NCBI GenBank assembly: GCA_022885665.1
Contig: JAGQDJ010000625.1
Location: forward strand, 1-64,000
Origin: Triops longicaudatus
Taxonomy: Eukaryota > Arthropoda > Branchiopoda > Notostraca > Triopsidae
DNA length: 64,000 nt
Reading direction: 5' to 3'
A program made the position numbers and the translations under genes. Positions 23,901 through 38,108 of this stretch are shown here, piece by piece. The notes under the pieces were generated by a model that saw only the letters and a program-made list of their open reading frames with translations, was not told the origin of the DNA and did not search any database. Position 1 is the stretch's first letter. Each line of letters starts with the position of its first letter.

Positions 23901-26900
23901 TAAAAGTAGTATACATGGTTATAGAAAGCCAAGCTTTCGTTGGAAAATGACATACGCACTGTGTTGGTTAATTTGCGTTCCAAGGAAGTTTCAGCGCCTA
24001 GCGATATAGGCAAGATGCGTAACTGCTTCCGGTAAGAAATAATAAAAACACGGTCTTTTTCGTTTGTAATAAATTTAACGCAATGCCATGAAAACGTTGG
24101 TCTTTGAAATAAGAAGGCATAGAACGCTGTACTAGTGTCACGTAAATAAGTACTGTATTGCATTCTTAAGTGTAACTATAATGTGTCGTAAACGTAGTAT
24201 ACATTAAAGGAGAGCCAAACTCTGTTTGTTTTGTCACGTATGTAAAGAAAGGATCAGAGTGCTGAAAAGCGAATTTTTCAATTAACTTCTGTTTATTACA
24301 TTATTCCGAAAGTATCGCGCAATTTTTTGTGTATATGCCTTGCTTTCCGAGATAAACGACAAGAAGATTTATTGCGGCAAAAAAGCCCAGACAGACACTT
24401 AATGGCTAAGCCTTATTTGAAGTTATGGATGATTTATTTCCAGCCTTGGGAGCCTTATCGCATCCAGTATTCATTATCCCTTTCTTTAATGCCCCTAAAA
24501 TGTGTTCTAGAACGTTTTGCAAGGCAATATTAAATTTCCAGGGAAAGCAGACATGGTAATTAATCCGATGTGTGCAGAAAGTAACTTGAAGATCCGACAA
24601 CTTGAAAGCATGAAGACTTGAAAATATCTGTAATGCCCGACAACGTTCTTCGTGAATCATGAAGAACTTCATTTAAGCTGCTCGTAAGCTCTTCGCATTT
24701 TTTATTTTAAAAATGGGAAAACACAGTTAACTGTCAACAGTGTATCCATTGCGGTATTTGTATTTTATTCTCGACCAACTGTCAAGTACAGAGGTAAGGT
24801 TGTAATTTCAGTATATTACATGATCTGATCTTCGTAACTTCTGTGTATTATAAGCTTTCTTCACGGTAATAGAGAGCGAGAATATAAAGTAGCCGGCAAG
24901 AATTGAAGCCCACCCTGAATTGACACAAAAAGCCAAAATAAAATAAAAAAAGTAAAGGTAAAATGCTTAATTCTTTTGCTTTTACTGCTGAACTCTAGTT
25001 ACGCTCTGTGTCGTTCTCAAAACTTTCGAGTATTATTAAACGCTCAACAGTGAGCATAACTTCAGTTGAAAATGCTCGCAAAACATTTTCGAATTTTCAA
25101 GTACACACAGCAGATATCTACTTCAAGCACCTAGCTCATTAAACAAGCTCTTTTTTATCAGCATTTTTCAGTTAACCGCTGCCCTTCGCTCAAGCCACGA
25201 TTTGGCAGAATGATTCTAAGCGAATCGCTTTACTTTGAGACGAAAACTGCACGAGTCTTTTCGTGCACTTCTAAAGTTAACTGGAACGTTTTTGAGCTCC
25301 CCAAGAAATGGGGGAACCCTCAGGGAAATCTCGAGCTTCACGAAAATTTCTGTTCTTGCCCATCATTAGCTTTACCAACTCCAGGTTCAGCTCATCAAGG
25401 AAAAACTTGGAGAAACGTTCCCCTTACTCTGCAGAGGAGATAACTCGCAATTTAGACGTGCGTATATGTTAGAAACTTTATCCCGACACGCCAAACACCA
25501 TCCCTTCAAATCTACCTTAAACTTCCATTGTCTTTTCCAACAAACACCCTGCGTCTCTTGTTTACTCTTTTTCCCTACCCTACTCTTCTTATCCTTTCTT
25601 GTCATCCAAAACCTTGATCCACTATCTCTGCCACAAGGTGTGCGTTTACTTGGTGCACTCGGCGTACCCTTGTGTGCTGAATACTGTAGACTCAGCGTGC
25701 CACGTATCATAAACACCGTTTCTTTTGTCATGGAGACAATAATGCATCGCCCACCTCCATATACAATGCAGTTTTTTTTCACAGAACTCGTCACAATTCG
25801 AGGCTTCAAACTTTTATTGCTTACAAGTAATATTTAAAACCTATTTCGGACCAAAATTTTAAATATGCTACAAGCGAATTCACGAGGTTCACTTCCAACG
25901 TACCTTACCTGAGAATGTCTCTTTTAATAATTGTTTATTTATATTTTTCTAGCATAGAAGGTATAGATATTTTGTAAAGAAAGTTTCATTAGGGTAACAA
26001 ATTGTGTAACTTAGGCTTCCTGAAAATACGTGTATCTGAAAAATCGTCTTGTTCCAGTATCAGCTATAGCTTCACAGGTTTTTAAAAGAGTCTTAAGTTT
26101 CTATTCTCGTCACTGATTTAAACTGATTCTACTACCTAGTGAAAAAGGTTTACAGATTTCCCAAACATGCAAGTTGAATAGATCACACAGAAAAAAATAT
26201 CGAATCGTCCGATAAGTTTTAGTACAAGTTGGCATTTAATCACACAGATAGTTGTGTCTGAACTTATTGGATTACCTAATAACGTTAACATAAAGAACGA
26301 TGTAGGTCCGCTCCACGTATCGGGTAATAACTGTAAAAGCTGAACATTTCGACATATGCGTGCCTAAGTCGCCTTTTTGTCATAGCGTGGTCTTTTTAGA
26401 AAAGTGGAAAACTCATCGGAGATTGAGGTTTCATTGTTCAGTCCAGTACTTATGTACTTTATATGAGCTTAAAAGCCAAATAAAAGAAAAAAAAGATGGG
26501 AAAATGGAGGGTAGAGAGAGGGGCAGTCTGAACGATGGACAGGCCAAGCATATCTTAAGGTTTTCTTGGGTTGTGGTAATGTTTGTGTTTGCGGGTTAAA
26601 GCGGTGTGGTCCATTAGGCTGCTTGGCAAAATCCCAGATCACCACTCCGCCGTCGTAAGTCGAACGGGGACGGACGGACGGACCTCAAAAAGCCGAAACT
26701 CCCCATCGTAAGAGAAGAAGAGCAGAGCCCAGAGAGCTTTTAGCAGGAGCCATTACATGCTCTTCTTCACCCTGCAATCACGTCACATAGACTTATGCTT
26801 CGCATACATTTCCACACAAAACCGTTCCCAGCCAACCCCCTTGCAGCTTTTTCTTTTTGTCAGATTACTTTCGAAAACCCTGGTATATGTACAGAACGTC

Positions 26901-28425
26901 TCTCACACTACTCACTTTATGCATAACAACTTTTACGCCTCCCTTTTCACCGGTGTTTCTAAAAGCGACGAAAAAGAGTACCGTAACCTTTACGAACGAG
27001 AAAGCTCTCATTAGTCACCTCTTTGACATTAGGCGTCCAACCAACTTCCGAAAAAATAGAAGAAGGAATTATTGAGTAGAACAGTAGCTAGTCTTGTTTC
27101 CGGAGGTGGAGAGAAAGTAAAACGCCTTTTACCACATTTCACTTTCAAGGTATTTTAAGACAATGTCGCGTGAAAGATGTAATTAATTATCAATGAAAAG
27201 GGTCTAAAAGCTTTTCATGTTCCAAATCGTCAGTAACCGTTCTGGAAGCACCCTAAAACGCTAACCCGCTTCAACACACCGTACTAGACATTCTGATTTC
27301 ATATTTGTAACCTCTATTCCTAATATATATATACGTATTATATTTTGGACCAGATACATTTAAAAAAGAAGAGACTTTTAAAAAATAAGTAAAACACAAA
27401 GTATTTTGAGTATTTCTGAATAAAACTTTTGAAATTTGTCTACGGTACTTCTTTAAATAAAGCCTTGAAATGCGTGGAGTATTCACACTGTGCTCTGTAT
27501 ATTTCTGTATTTTTGTAAACTTAAGTTTTCGTATATTCTATTTGGGTATTTTTGTATACAGTTGAACTCCTATTTTGGTTATGTCAATCGCCTCGAAAAA
27601 AAAATCCTTCCATTAACGGTACATTTTACGTCAGTGTTGAAGCATTTACTCATCGATATTATGAACTACTGCAGACTTCTTGTTATCCTTCACGTATCAA
27701 GTGCGAGAATGGGCCCTACAGCGATTGAGCCAAAGACCGGCTAGTCCGAAAGTACATATCAAATAGTTGTTATACTGCATAAATAGGGCCTTTGGCGCAT
27801 AAGTGTATATCGAACATATGCAGATTTATTAGGTATTTATCAAGTTCGATAAGAAACACGTTTCGTTTGTTTATTGAAAAGGAAAACTATATTATCGCAA
27901 ATCCGCACCTCTTATTATATCAATAATATTGAGCTTTTTGACGTACAGGTTGGCGGTTAAACACGGTAACCGATTGCCGTGTACGGATAAAAGGGACTCT
28001 ACTTTTCTACATAATAGTCTCGCAAATGTATTTTTAAGTCTTAAAATTACATCTATTTTTCCACATGGATATTTTCTAAAATTTCGTAACGCACTAATCA
28101 TAAAACAGCTGACTTCTGTCAATATCATTCTTTTTAATTACTCTCCGGTCCTGATCAGTTGGCAAAGTAGGAGCTCGACTCCATTTAATTTTGTACTTCC
28201 AAATGTCGAAACACATAAGCTTACTGTGTTTTAGGCAACGTAAACTTTTACAATTTTAATAAAGGCGAAGGGTTACAAAAATGAAATTTAGAATATTAAG
28301 CCATGTATTTCAGAACTATTGAATGTGCATTAATTGTATCCTCAGTAGCCAGTCCATTTTCAACCTGTTTTGAACCAATATCAGCAACTCCACAGGTGCC
28401 ATGTCCTATCGTTTTGAATGAAATA
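20921..28425. other. Gene desert segment 1
   Basis: No recognisable coding region. Contains a 13-bp C run (23394-23406), a GGAC tandem near 26667-26681, a GTACAGTACT motif (21231-21240) and a GGGTGAA-type motif (26766). Both strands are open across most of 25387-25837, but neither translation resembles a protein. Confidence 0.5.
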
Positions 28426-28992
28426 CAGTGATAACCCGTTTAACGAACCGAATCCGTTCGTGGGTAGTTTTTGTCCAAACAATGTCTCAAGAATGCTCCA
28501 GATTACATAAGCCTTTGATTTCCTTGCCCCTTACGCAAACGCGTTGGCTTTCTTGGTCGGCACTGATTTGAAGAACCGTCCAACGTGTTTTGCTTTTGTT
28601 TCTTTTTTAATTTGGTTCCAAATATTTTGCTTGAAAATATCTGAGCATCTGTTCGCTTCAACTTGACTTAGATGCCACGTTTTTGCTTGAGTTTGAATTT
28701 CGTCTCATTTTGTAAAAAAAAATCCTTTACGGCAGCGGAAGGCATAGGGTATGTGCTCATCCACCTCTCCATCAGAAGAAATCTTGTTTTGTTCTACTTA
28801 CTACCAGACTTCTGTGAGGCTGTTTTATAAACTTTTTTATAAAAAAACGCCAATTTTTTAACATTTTTGCTTACCCAAAGCGGTTCGTTATAAGAGGCCG
28901 AGTTAATTGAGCGGGTCGTTTTTTCGTCCGCGCGCGAATTTGTTGAACAATTTGTTCCCTATACAATGCGTTCCTTAAACGGGGTACCACTG
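28426..28992. mobile_element. Tc1/mariner-superfamily MITE (pogo/Tigger-like ends)
   Basis: Left end CAGTGATAACCCGTTTAACG. Right end, read inward on the minus strand, CAGTGGTACCCCGTTTAAGG; 20 of the first 24 bases agree. Both ends are flanked by TA (28424-28425 and 28993-28994), the target duplication of this superfamily. A subterminal repeat of the AACGAACC motif occurs inverted near 28876-28890. The 567-bp interior does not encode an intact transposase. Confidence 0.85.
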
Positions 28993-31900
28993 TACAAAAA
29001 AGACTTTTCGTGATCGCTTTACAGTTGAACACCCTGTATGTAAAATCTGCTAACTGCATGGAAAAAAGCAGGATGACTGTAGTGTAACCTCCAGTAACAG
29101 CTGTTCACCGATGCGGCAATCTGGATTAGCAGCCTGTAAAGTAAGAACTAAAGAGTTAATAAGGAGCCCAAGAGAAGAGTAGCGACTGTCCTTTCCCGTT
29201 AAGAACCCTTTAATAAACAAAAAGTCCGTCCCTGTAATCCTCTCCCTCTCTTTCCATCTCTGGTGCTTGTATTTTCCCGCCAAATCACAAGGCGGCCAGT
29301 ACAAGGGCCGCATTTCTCTCTGGTAGCTCACATTTAGCTTTTAAAGGCCTGAAAGCAAAAGGAGACGTGGAGCCTGTTATTCAGAGGCTGGGCTCCTCTC
29401 CCCTATTAAAGCATCTCTTTTCTCTCAGAGAAAGGTACAGTACTTCCTGAAGTGGTTGCTGGGGTACGGTGGGTACCGGGAATTGGGGGGTGCGTTCGCT
29501 AATGCACGGCTGAAAGCAGATCGCTGTTGAGCCAAGTGAATTACCGTCAGAACCACGGCAGCTCCCTAACGAAAGAAAAGCAGTGGGAGGAGTGGGTGGG
29601 AGGGGTAAGTTTGTGATAGAAATCGTCGTAGGGCGGGAAGGCTTATAGAGGCTAAGGCTAAGGGGTGAAGGGGGTGGGTGGTAGTACGAGCCTCCTGGAA
29701 GCACTCAGCATGGACCGATTTATAGCTAACTCCATCATCGCCCCGGGGCCAAGAGAAATGTTGGAACGTTTCTGAGGGAATATTGCTGCTACGCATATAC
29801 ATAAAGCTACCGGAATGATTATGGTTAGAAAGCCCTTTCTTTTTTATTTCTAGGCCGATTGTTGGTAGCGGGAGTTGAAAGAGTTTATTTCTGCTTTTAG
29901 GCGAAAGAGGAGGAGCATACAGTGATTGTTCCGGAATGTAATTAGGATTAAGATTTAAGGCGGAATCCTTTTATGTACTTGTGCAATACTTTATATTTTT
30001 CTTTATGCAGCAATTTCGGAAGTATGTATATATGTGAATATACTAGACGTATTTTAACCGTATAGCAACAAATGTGCAGCAAGAGTTGACTTGGTGTACA
30101 ACATTAATGAAGGAGTGGTTGGAAATGAAAAATGAATTACCAAGCGACACATGTTGAAACTGAGTCCACTTTCTTGTTTTTATTCATCTTTTTATCACAC
30201 TGTGCGCTCTGGAGGGTTAAGCAGTCTTTAGTTCAGAAGGGGGAGGAAAACTTCATGTTTGCCTTCGTGGAAAATTAATGCAAGTTAACTCCTCAGAGCC
30301 ACGCCTCCCCGTCACCTCGTCTGTGTCAACACGAACACAAGAGAGGCTTAGCATACACATCATACGATGCATTAGCTAAACGTCAGCTGTTCCTTTCACT
30401 ACCAAGTAAGGAAAATATAATGCTACGTTTGAATCCCTGTAAAGCAAGGAAAGGGGGGAGTTTCTTGTTTTATTGGTACGTAGTGTTAAGGTATACAGTG
30501 CAGCACAGTTCTGGGGGGAAATCCGGAAGGCGTGGGGAGCACCGCACCTGATGACAATCGTGAAGCAAACAGATTTCATTTGTAATCAATTTTTTAAGAC
30601 GCAATCGGACAGTGAAAAGCCGTGAAAAGTTGCCAATTTAGCAATTCTCTGATTGTCTCCCCCTTCGTTTGAGCTCTTATGTTTTAAATTAAAAATTTTA
30701 ATATCTTAGAAATTGCTTGAGTTTTCACTGAATTTAATTTTTTTACAAAGAAAATTTGACGATAAAGCGCTACTTAGCAACAGGGAAAGCCTAAATGGGT
30801 TATTTTTAAAAAATACCTTTGCGATCTTTTTCGGATTCCAGGACAAATTACTGAAGTATAATTTCGTAAAAAAAGGAAAAAAAAAGAAGAAAAGAAAACC
30901 CGATTACTTGCAAACGTACTGAAATTCATCCAGAGTTCTTATCTTTCTCACAAAATTCACCTAGATCTTCCAAAAATATTTCTTTACCATTAATTTTCTT
31001 CTTAAGTAAAGAAATGGCCCCTTCTTTATCCAATGTCAACGTACTCTTGGCCCCCTCCTAATGCTATCCATAACAACCCAATGAAATTCGTGTATTTAAT
31101 CCCAAAATTACTATATATCCCAGAAATAGATTCATAAGGGTGACGCTAGTGGTCTTGAGGGAGACGATTTTCATCCCTGGCAGTCGAGATGGGGAAAAAG
31201 GGTGGGCAAGGGAGAATTAGTCTCGCCCCGCCTACTTTTTACAAGTAATAAAGCTTATGAAAGCAAGATTTTCTGGTTAGATATGTCTAAAAAGAGGAGA
31301 GGGGCGCTGTTACGCTACAGGGGGTTGGATTTTGAATAACTAAGTAGCTAAGGTTGCCCTTTTTTACCCCAGCATCCCTTAATCCGACTATAGAATGATC
31401 GTACAGAAAAGAAGGGAGACAAAGCGAAAAGAGAATGAGCCTCTTTGACGTAAAAGTAAGCACAGATGGTCGTAGTTATGCGCGATGTGTGTGTTCTAGC
31501 TGGACAGTGGGACTAGGGTGATAGGCGGGGTGAAATACTCGAAAATCCCTTGACCTGCAAAATGAAGGGGAGATTTATCGGGCGGAAAGTGCCCTGCCTC
31601 CTTTTTATTTATAAGAAAATAAAGAATTGAAAAAAGGGGAGTATGCAACCCCATATGGTAACCTTGATAGGCCCACACACATACATACGAATTATAACCT
31701 GCCAAAACCGCTATTTACGAATTTGGTAACCAAAGGAACGATTCTTACGGAACTAAATTTCTTTGATTGTAGATATATGAAATTGTTTCACGTAATAACG
31801 CGCTGACAACCTCTTCAGATTTCGCGCTCAAGAAAGTTTGAAGAAATAGATGTCTCCACTGTCCCCAATAGTGTGGCACTGAAATTTTTTTAAAAAAATT

Positions 31901-34900
31901 CAATTGCTTTTAATATTCTGTTTGTTATTGTTGAACCATGGAAGTTTTTAATATAAAATCCGATATAATTATATTACATTATTCTTAGGCTTAAAAGCGC
32001 ATAGGATGGAGATACGTAATGCACTGTCTAGTGCGTGTACATTACGCCCCAAGAGGTCGGGTAGTTTTTGGAGACTTACGGGGTTTTACGTCCTTGGAAT
32101 CGCAGATAGGGGTATAGAATCGAGTTGTAAGGGATGTGTGTAAGAGGGTTAGGGTGCTCAAAGTAGGACATATGGGAGACACTAACCCCGTGGTACTCTT
32201 ACTCACCCCCCTTTTGGTACTACTGCACTGGTGTATAGTGTACGTCACTTTTTGGACGTACGGTAGTAAAGCACGCCCGAGTTAGACAGCCATCAAGTAA
32301 GTTTCGCCTCAGTGCACCTGCATAGACAGGTCAGCATGTTAGGGAGGGTAAGAGGGTGGGGAAAAGGGTAGAAGGCGATAGAAAATGATCGTGACGTGCT
32401 AGGAGATTAAATGAAAGTCTGTAGAGCAAGACTAATTTGATTTCGAACGTGAAGAAAGGATGCTGTAGCGCGAAGATTCGGGAACGCATACACAATTTGA
32501 TGTCCTCTTGATGTGAGCATTTGTGGCACAGTACGTAAGGTACGCGATGACTAATTTTATTGTGTGTATGCATAGTAAAGATATGCGACCTTTTTGCTCC
32601 CTTTTTTCATTGGTTGCTAATCAGTGAGGAACGCAATTATAGCGGTTGAAGGTGTGAATGTGCGGAAACTCATTACATCACCTCAAAAGACCCATTGGTA
32701 GATACGAATCAGGTGTGCGAGTGTGCATGTCACGTGACTTTCTGCATACAAATTAGTTGCTCAAAAAAGGTGAGTGACGATGGCCGGAAATGAGCTACGT
32801 ACGCCAGGGCACGTCGGTGTTTCATTCAAATCTCCGGTACCTTCACTGTCACCTCGTTTTCCAAGGAAACACAGAAAGGGGGTTAAAAAGTGACAAGGAT
32901 AACACGTGCCTTGACATGGGAAAGGGGAAGTTTTTGGTGTTCCCACAATATTTTTAGGAACTTCATATTTTTCCGGCAGGAGTGCGACAAGGAACAAGAA
33001 ATGAGTTGGGGGGAGGTCACACCGTATTGTACTTCCGAATACATGAAGTACTGTTGGTGTGAGGAAAGAGGAAAAAATGCTTCGTCATGTTAAATTCATC
33101 TTTTTCCATTAATCGTACCAAAAAACTTTCGGAGGAAGAAAGAGACGAGCGAGAAATAATTTATAAGTTTGGTTTCAAATTCTAGATCACAAAGAAGCGA
33201 GAGATGAAAGAAGAGCTAAAAAGCGAGCAAAAGTAGATAGATAATCCTCTTATAGGTTTGTACGAGTAGAAATTATACGTGAAAATAAAACCGAGTGATG
33301 TGATAATACGTGATAGTGCATTAGAAATTGAGCTTGAAGAGGTAGGGGGAACGTAATGTACTACCCAGTATTGCACGTAGCGTGTATTGCGCAACTGTCA
33401 TATGCAAGTTGGATCAGCCACGTGACGACCCCAACTGTTCTAGAAGGAAGGTTGAGAAATGCAGAGGGCAGGACTTGTTGGTTTAGACACTCGAAGACAT
33501 CTGTGGCACGTGGCCACTCCTGTCGAATATGATTCATAAACCACACAAACGCTTGGAAATGTATATTTCAACATACTAGGCGTGGTTTTCACACGGTAAT
33601 GAGAAACCAGTAGTTGCTAAGAAAAATCCTTGTTTATTACAATTTGAACAACGTAAAGTGAAGCTCAAACTAAACAAAGGAACATCTTTGAAAGGAACAT
33701 CTCTATTTCCTTTCGAATTTAATTTGGAGTTCAGCCGTCGTGTAGGTGCTAAAATTATTCGAGCAGGAAATATTAATAAGAAATTTCTGAATGTAATGCG
33801 AAATAGTCAGCATAAGCTTTAGCTCCCTAGGCAAAAAAACCGCTTATAATTTTAACGATTTTCTAATTTTCTATTTCGAAACAGAATTTGCTCCTGGTGT
33901 GAGTTAAGAATTCAATTTTGATTACAAGTTTTCTGCTTACATTACTAATGGTGAACTGGTGCATGCCTAGGAGGAAATTAGTGCAGTATATAGAGATAAG
34001 ATTGCAACATTATTTTTATTAGAAAAATAAGGTATTACGTTAAAAGCAGTAAACAATCGAAGTAAACACGGCCACGTGGCCAGATGCTAAGTCCTCTAGT
34101 CGCTAGGGGGCTAGCGCCCGTGCACTGCAAGCTTCGGTTCTATTTACGATAATTTGGAGCTTGATTAACCAATGGCCCTAAAATCTTAGAATTGCCAGAA
34201 GTAACGTTTCTTCGGATTGTTTTCACTTTTCGTCGGTGTAATCCCGATGGTTTTATTTTTCTACTGTCAGTGAAGTCATTCCCAAGGTTATTTGTATGTC
34301 ACCTTAATCAAAGTCAGACTCTTTTAAATGTGCGAATGTAATGCTCTTTCGTGTCGTTTTTTTTTATTTTATTCGAAACTCAACGTGGGCTTGCGCCTAC
34401 TGTTGGATGCAGTAATAATCAGGTGAAAAATTTTGGGTGCCAATTGACATGGCTGTTTTCCCCAGTATCAAAACTATTGATTTTCACCAAGACAATTATT
34501 TCTGGATTTCTACATTCCTTTCACTCCCGTAGACGCTAGGTTTCTCACTAAAATGAACATCAACAAAAAGACGACAAAATCTTTGTTCTTCTCATAGTAA
34601 TATTTTTATTAATGTTTTGCGGTCACCAAAATCTGAAGGTCGGCCGTAACCTTACTTGCTTACTCTCCCGGACAAAACTAATAGACACGCCCACCATGCT
34701 GTGCTTCCAAACAACATCACAGATGGTTGTCTACATGCGTAAAGGTTATTTCCGTTGTTGCTGTGCCTAGTCGCGGGGGTTCGTTGGCTGCGGTAGTTGC
34801 TCACAGTTCATTTGATCTCGAGGGGTAAAAATGCCCCGTATCTGCTAAGTTACTACAGGGCTGGGAGGGTACGGAAGTCAAGGTGTAAAAAAAATGTACC

Positions 34901-37069
34901 GAGGGTTGAAGCAAATGACCAGAAATGAACCCTAACACATGGCCAACTTTTTCTTTTCATCCTTTATTTCCAACAACAACATGAACAAGGGTTAGATTAC
35001 CTATACAAATCCAAGGGGGTAAAAAATAAGAATACAACTTAACTTACCCTATCCACCCACCACTGCGGATAATGAATCCCCGTTTGTTTGTATTCCTATA
35101 TGGCTAAAATATGTTCATAGCTATCTGGGACAGCAATAATGTAAAGTAGCGCTGGGCTACACTCGATTCTTATGGACATTGTTGTCGCGCAGGAAAGGGG
35201 AAGGGGTTAAATGTCCCAATCTGAAAACCGCTTGCTCAAGGCGACGTAATAAGCAAGTAAGGCTTTTATTACGGGGCAAAAAGCCACTGCTATAAACATA
35301 GGGATTGAACATGTGCAGGGTTCTAAAAAGCGCCCAGGGGGTGAAAAGCAGTTGTAGGAGGACTGGGGAGAGCGAGGGGCTTAATCAGGATGTCATATGC
35401 GGGGGCCTAATGAGAGGCTCTAATCAACTAGAAGGATTGACGTACAACCATTGTACGGTACAGAACCGTACGTAAACAGTTATAGGAATCCAGCAGGGTG
35501 GCCGTTCTATTACTTACGTCAAATCGTTTGGTCTTCCATTGTTGTTGGTTTGGTGATACGGTACTTTACTAATACAGAGCTTAAACAATTTATTTATATA
35601 TTGTGCTTTTCTCAGGATTATTTGTATAACATTATGCATTTCTTAATATTAGGAGTACTTAATTTTCAATATAGAACGCAAACAAAAATGCGAAATTTCT
35701 CTAATTTTTAAGTGGGTTTTTATTAATGTCGTATTTGTGTTATTTTCCACCTTATTGCTACTTGTGACAATAAATGTGCAGATTTTCAAAGGAAAGTATT
35801 GTGGTTCTGGAAATTGCAGAAGGAAATTTTGGTTAAGTGAAGTTAAATGAATGCAAAACAGGAGTGTGACAAAATTGTATATCAATAAGGAAATAATGCA
35901 AGTAAGAGCGTCCAGAGTGAAGTGTCATGATTAACTTATCAGATAAGAGAGATTTTTTTTACACGTGGGACACGGGGAACAAATTTGGTTAGGGATTTAG
36001 GGTGAATCTATCTCTCTATAGCGCAAACACCCAAACAGAGTGAGATATATCTTCGAAAGATATCTCACTCCTCCCCTCAAAAGCCTCAAAAAAGATTTCG
36101 AAAAAGTTAAAAGCCGACGCGCGCGTGGAGGATAAGAGATTTGTCCATAAGAACCTTAGCGTTATAACTAAATTCTATTCCCATTCTCCGATAATTCTTT
36201 GCACACTCTACATACCCTGATAGAGACAGGTACGGTCGCGTACGTCGAGTAGTGTCCGAGTTAGTGCTGGAGTACCGAGCACCGTAATAGATTCAAAGTA
36301 GAAAAGTCAATGTTGAAACCTGGGCTTTGTTGATTTAGACCACCCCGCCGCTACAATAGATAATGTAGCTAATATATTTTTCATGATTTTGCCTCTATGA
36401 AGCGAACACGACGTTCATTATCTTGGTCTGTATGTACCGCTAGCGGCGAAATGAAAGGCTTGGCACGCTGATTATCACTGGGTTGACACCTGATACCGAA
36501 GAAGACCAAAAGTTAAACATGAAAGAAGTGTAGAAAATGAGTTTTTTGTGTGTCATGTTCGCGGTTTTTCTAAAGATTGTTTATATGTGGTTAACAGTTT
36601 TTGCATGTTTGGTGTGTATAAACAAAACCGGTAATAAAAAGGGGTCTTTCGTTTTGCTGGATTCGGGTTCCTAAAAACTTTTTTTATTGACTTGTTTATT
36701 TGAGCGTTGGCGGTGTGGCCGGGTGTGGATAATAATAACAAACGAAGCGAACGGGAAAAGCGCTTTTGGCAATAGCCCCGGGCGTTAAATGGTGTAAATA
36801 GCTTCAAGGCAAGTTTATTTGAAGCTTTTCCGAGTCGATTCTTTTTAAGGAGGGGTGGTGAAAATGGTTAAGGGTATTTGAGTTGTGGAGACGGGAAGCT
36901 AAAGGAGGAGCTAAGAAAGAGAACCGCGCCTTTTGGAGGTAGTTTCAAAGCCAGACAAGGTGGCGTATTAGAGAGCTTCGAAAGTGATATAACAAGATTG
37001 GATGAGGAAATTTCTGGAGGCGAAAGATGACTTCATGGACATTGTACTTTTGAAGCTTTATGATTTTGC
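28993..37069. other. Gene desert segment 2
   Basis: No protein-coding gene recognised. Notable content: GTACAGTACT at 29435-29444, GGGTGAA-type motifs at 29663, 31528, 35338 and 36000, an A/T palindrome at 31883-31900, a CTAGGGGGC site in a hairpin at 34101-34116 and a long hairpin at 36038-36070. Purine-rich and pyrimidine-rich runs are common. Confidence 0.5.
36038..36070. repeat. Inverted repeat (hairpin)
   Basis: The left arm GAGTGAGATATATCTT pairs with the right arm AAGATATCTCACTC around a tiny CGA loop. One extra TA bulges in the left arm. Confidence 0.85.
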
Positions 37070-37086
37070 AAAAAAAAAAAAAAAAN

Positions 37087-37181
<95 letters not shown>
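37070..37181. repeat. Poly-A / N / poly-T / poly-A block, probable assembly artefact
   Basis: 16 A, one N (37086), 26 T, then 69 A. A homopolymer that changes strand sense at a single N is more likely a gap fill or misjoin than biology. Local order and distance across this point should not be trusted. Confidence 0.85.
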
Positions 37182-37183
<2 letters not shown>

Positions 37184-38108
37184 TGGGAGGGTTTAATTTA
37201 ATGTGTGTTAACTTGGAATGGCTTCCTAAAGTAAATAATCTGCCTTTAACAATCTTACATTAGAAAGCTTCTTTTGCCAACAGCATGGTTCCGTGGAAGT
37301 CTATTACGTGCAAATTGATATTCATAACCTGACTACCGCTAAGAATAACCTGGTAAAGTTTACTACGATTTCATCTGTATACTGTCCCACTTTTTATGGA
37401 CGCTTGCGCTTTGTATAATACATAAGTTGGAAGACTGATTAAAATTATGCAGATATATCTATGACTGAAAGGCTGCAGGAATTTATACAGTCATCATGCC
37501 CGTTACTTTCCAAAGACATAATAGTTCACCACTCGCGTTCTTGGCAACCGTGAATTAGTCTTAAGAAGAATTTATGAAATTTCAGGCTGTTTTTTTTTTT
37601 AAAATACTTTATATTAGTTTTTGTAAGTCGAGATTTCGGTTGCTTTTTCTAGATCCACAAAACTCACCTTACCTCCTCACTTTACCTGGAAATAAATCGT
37701 TAGAATATTCACCACTTTTGTTGTTTTATTTTGTTAAATAGATGTTGGTTTCCACAGATTGTTTTTCATTTTCACTTACATTTTCTGTTCAACAGCTTGC
37801 TCACTTTGCAAACTGTTTTGGTTTTCGTTTGTTATGCGAGCTTAGGAAAATCCGCAACGAATTTCCTTGCCTCATTGCTATCCTTGTAATCGAATTTGTA
37901 GAACAGATAGAGAGAAACCTGAATATTGTAGAACTTGAAACTGACATGGGTTACATTCTGACACGCCGGGAAAAAAGCGTTCCATAACCATCAAGATCGA
38001 ACGTCCATCAAAACCTTCTCTCTCTTTAATACACTGTTCGTATTAGGCGAGAGATTCAAGGCATCAATTCTAAAGATCGTTCGCTTCATCATTGGGAGCT
38101 CTTGGCAA

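Noticed and set aside
37002..37263. ORFs made of Lys and Phe runs over the poly-A/poly-T block
   Set aside because: Translation of homopolymers around an N; not genes.
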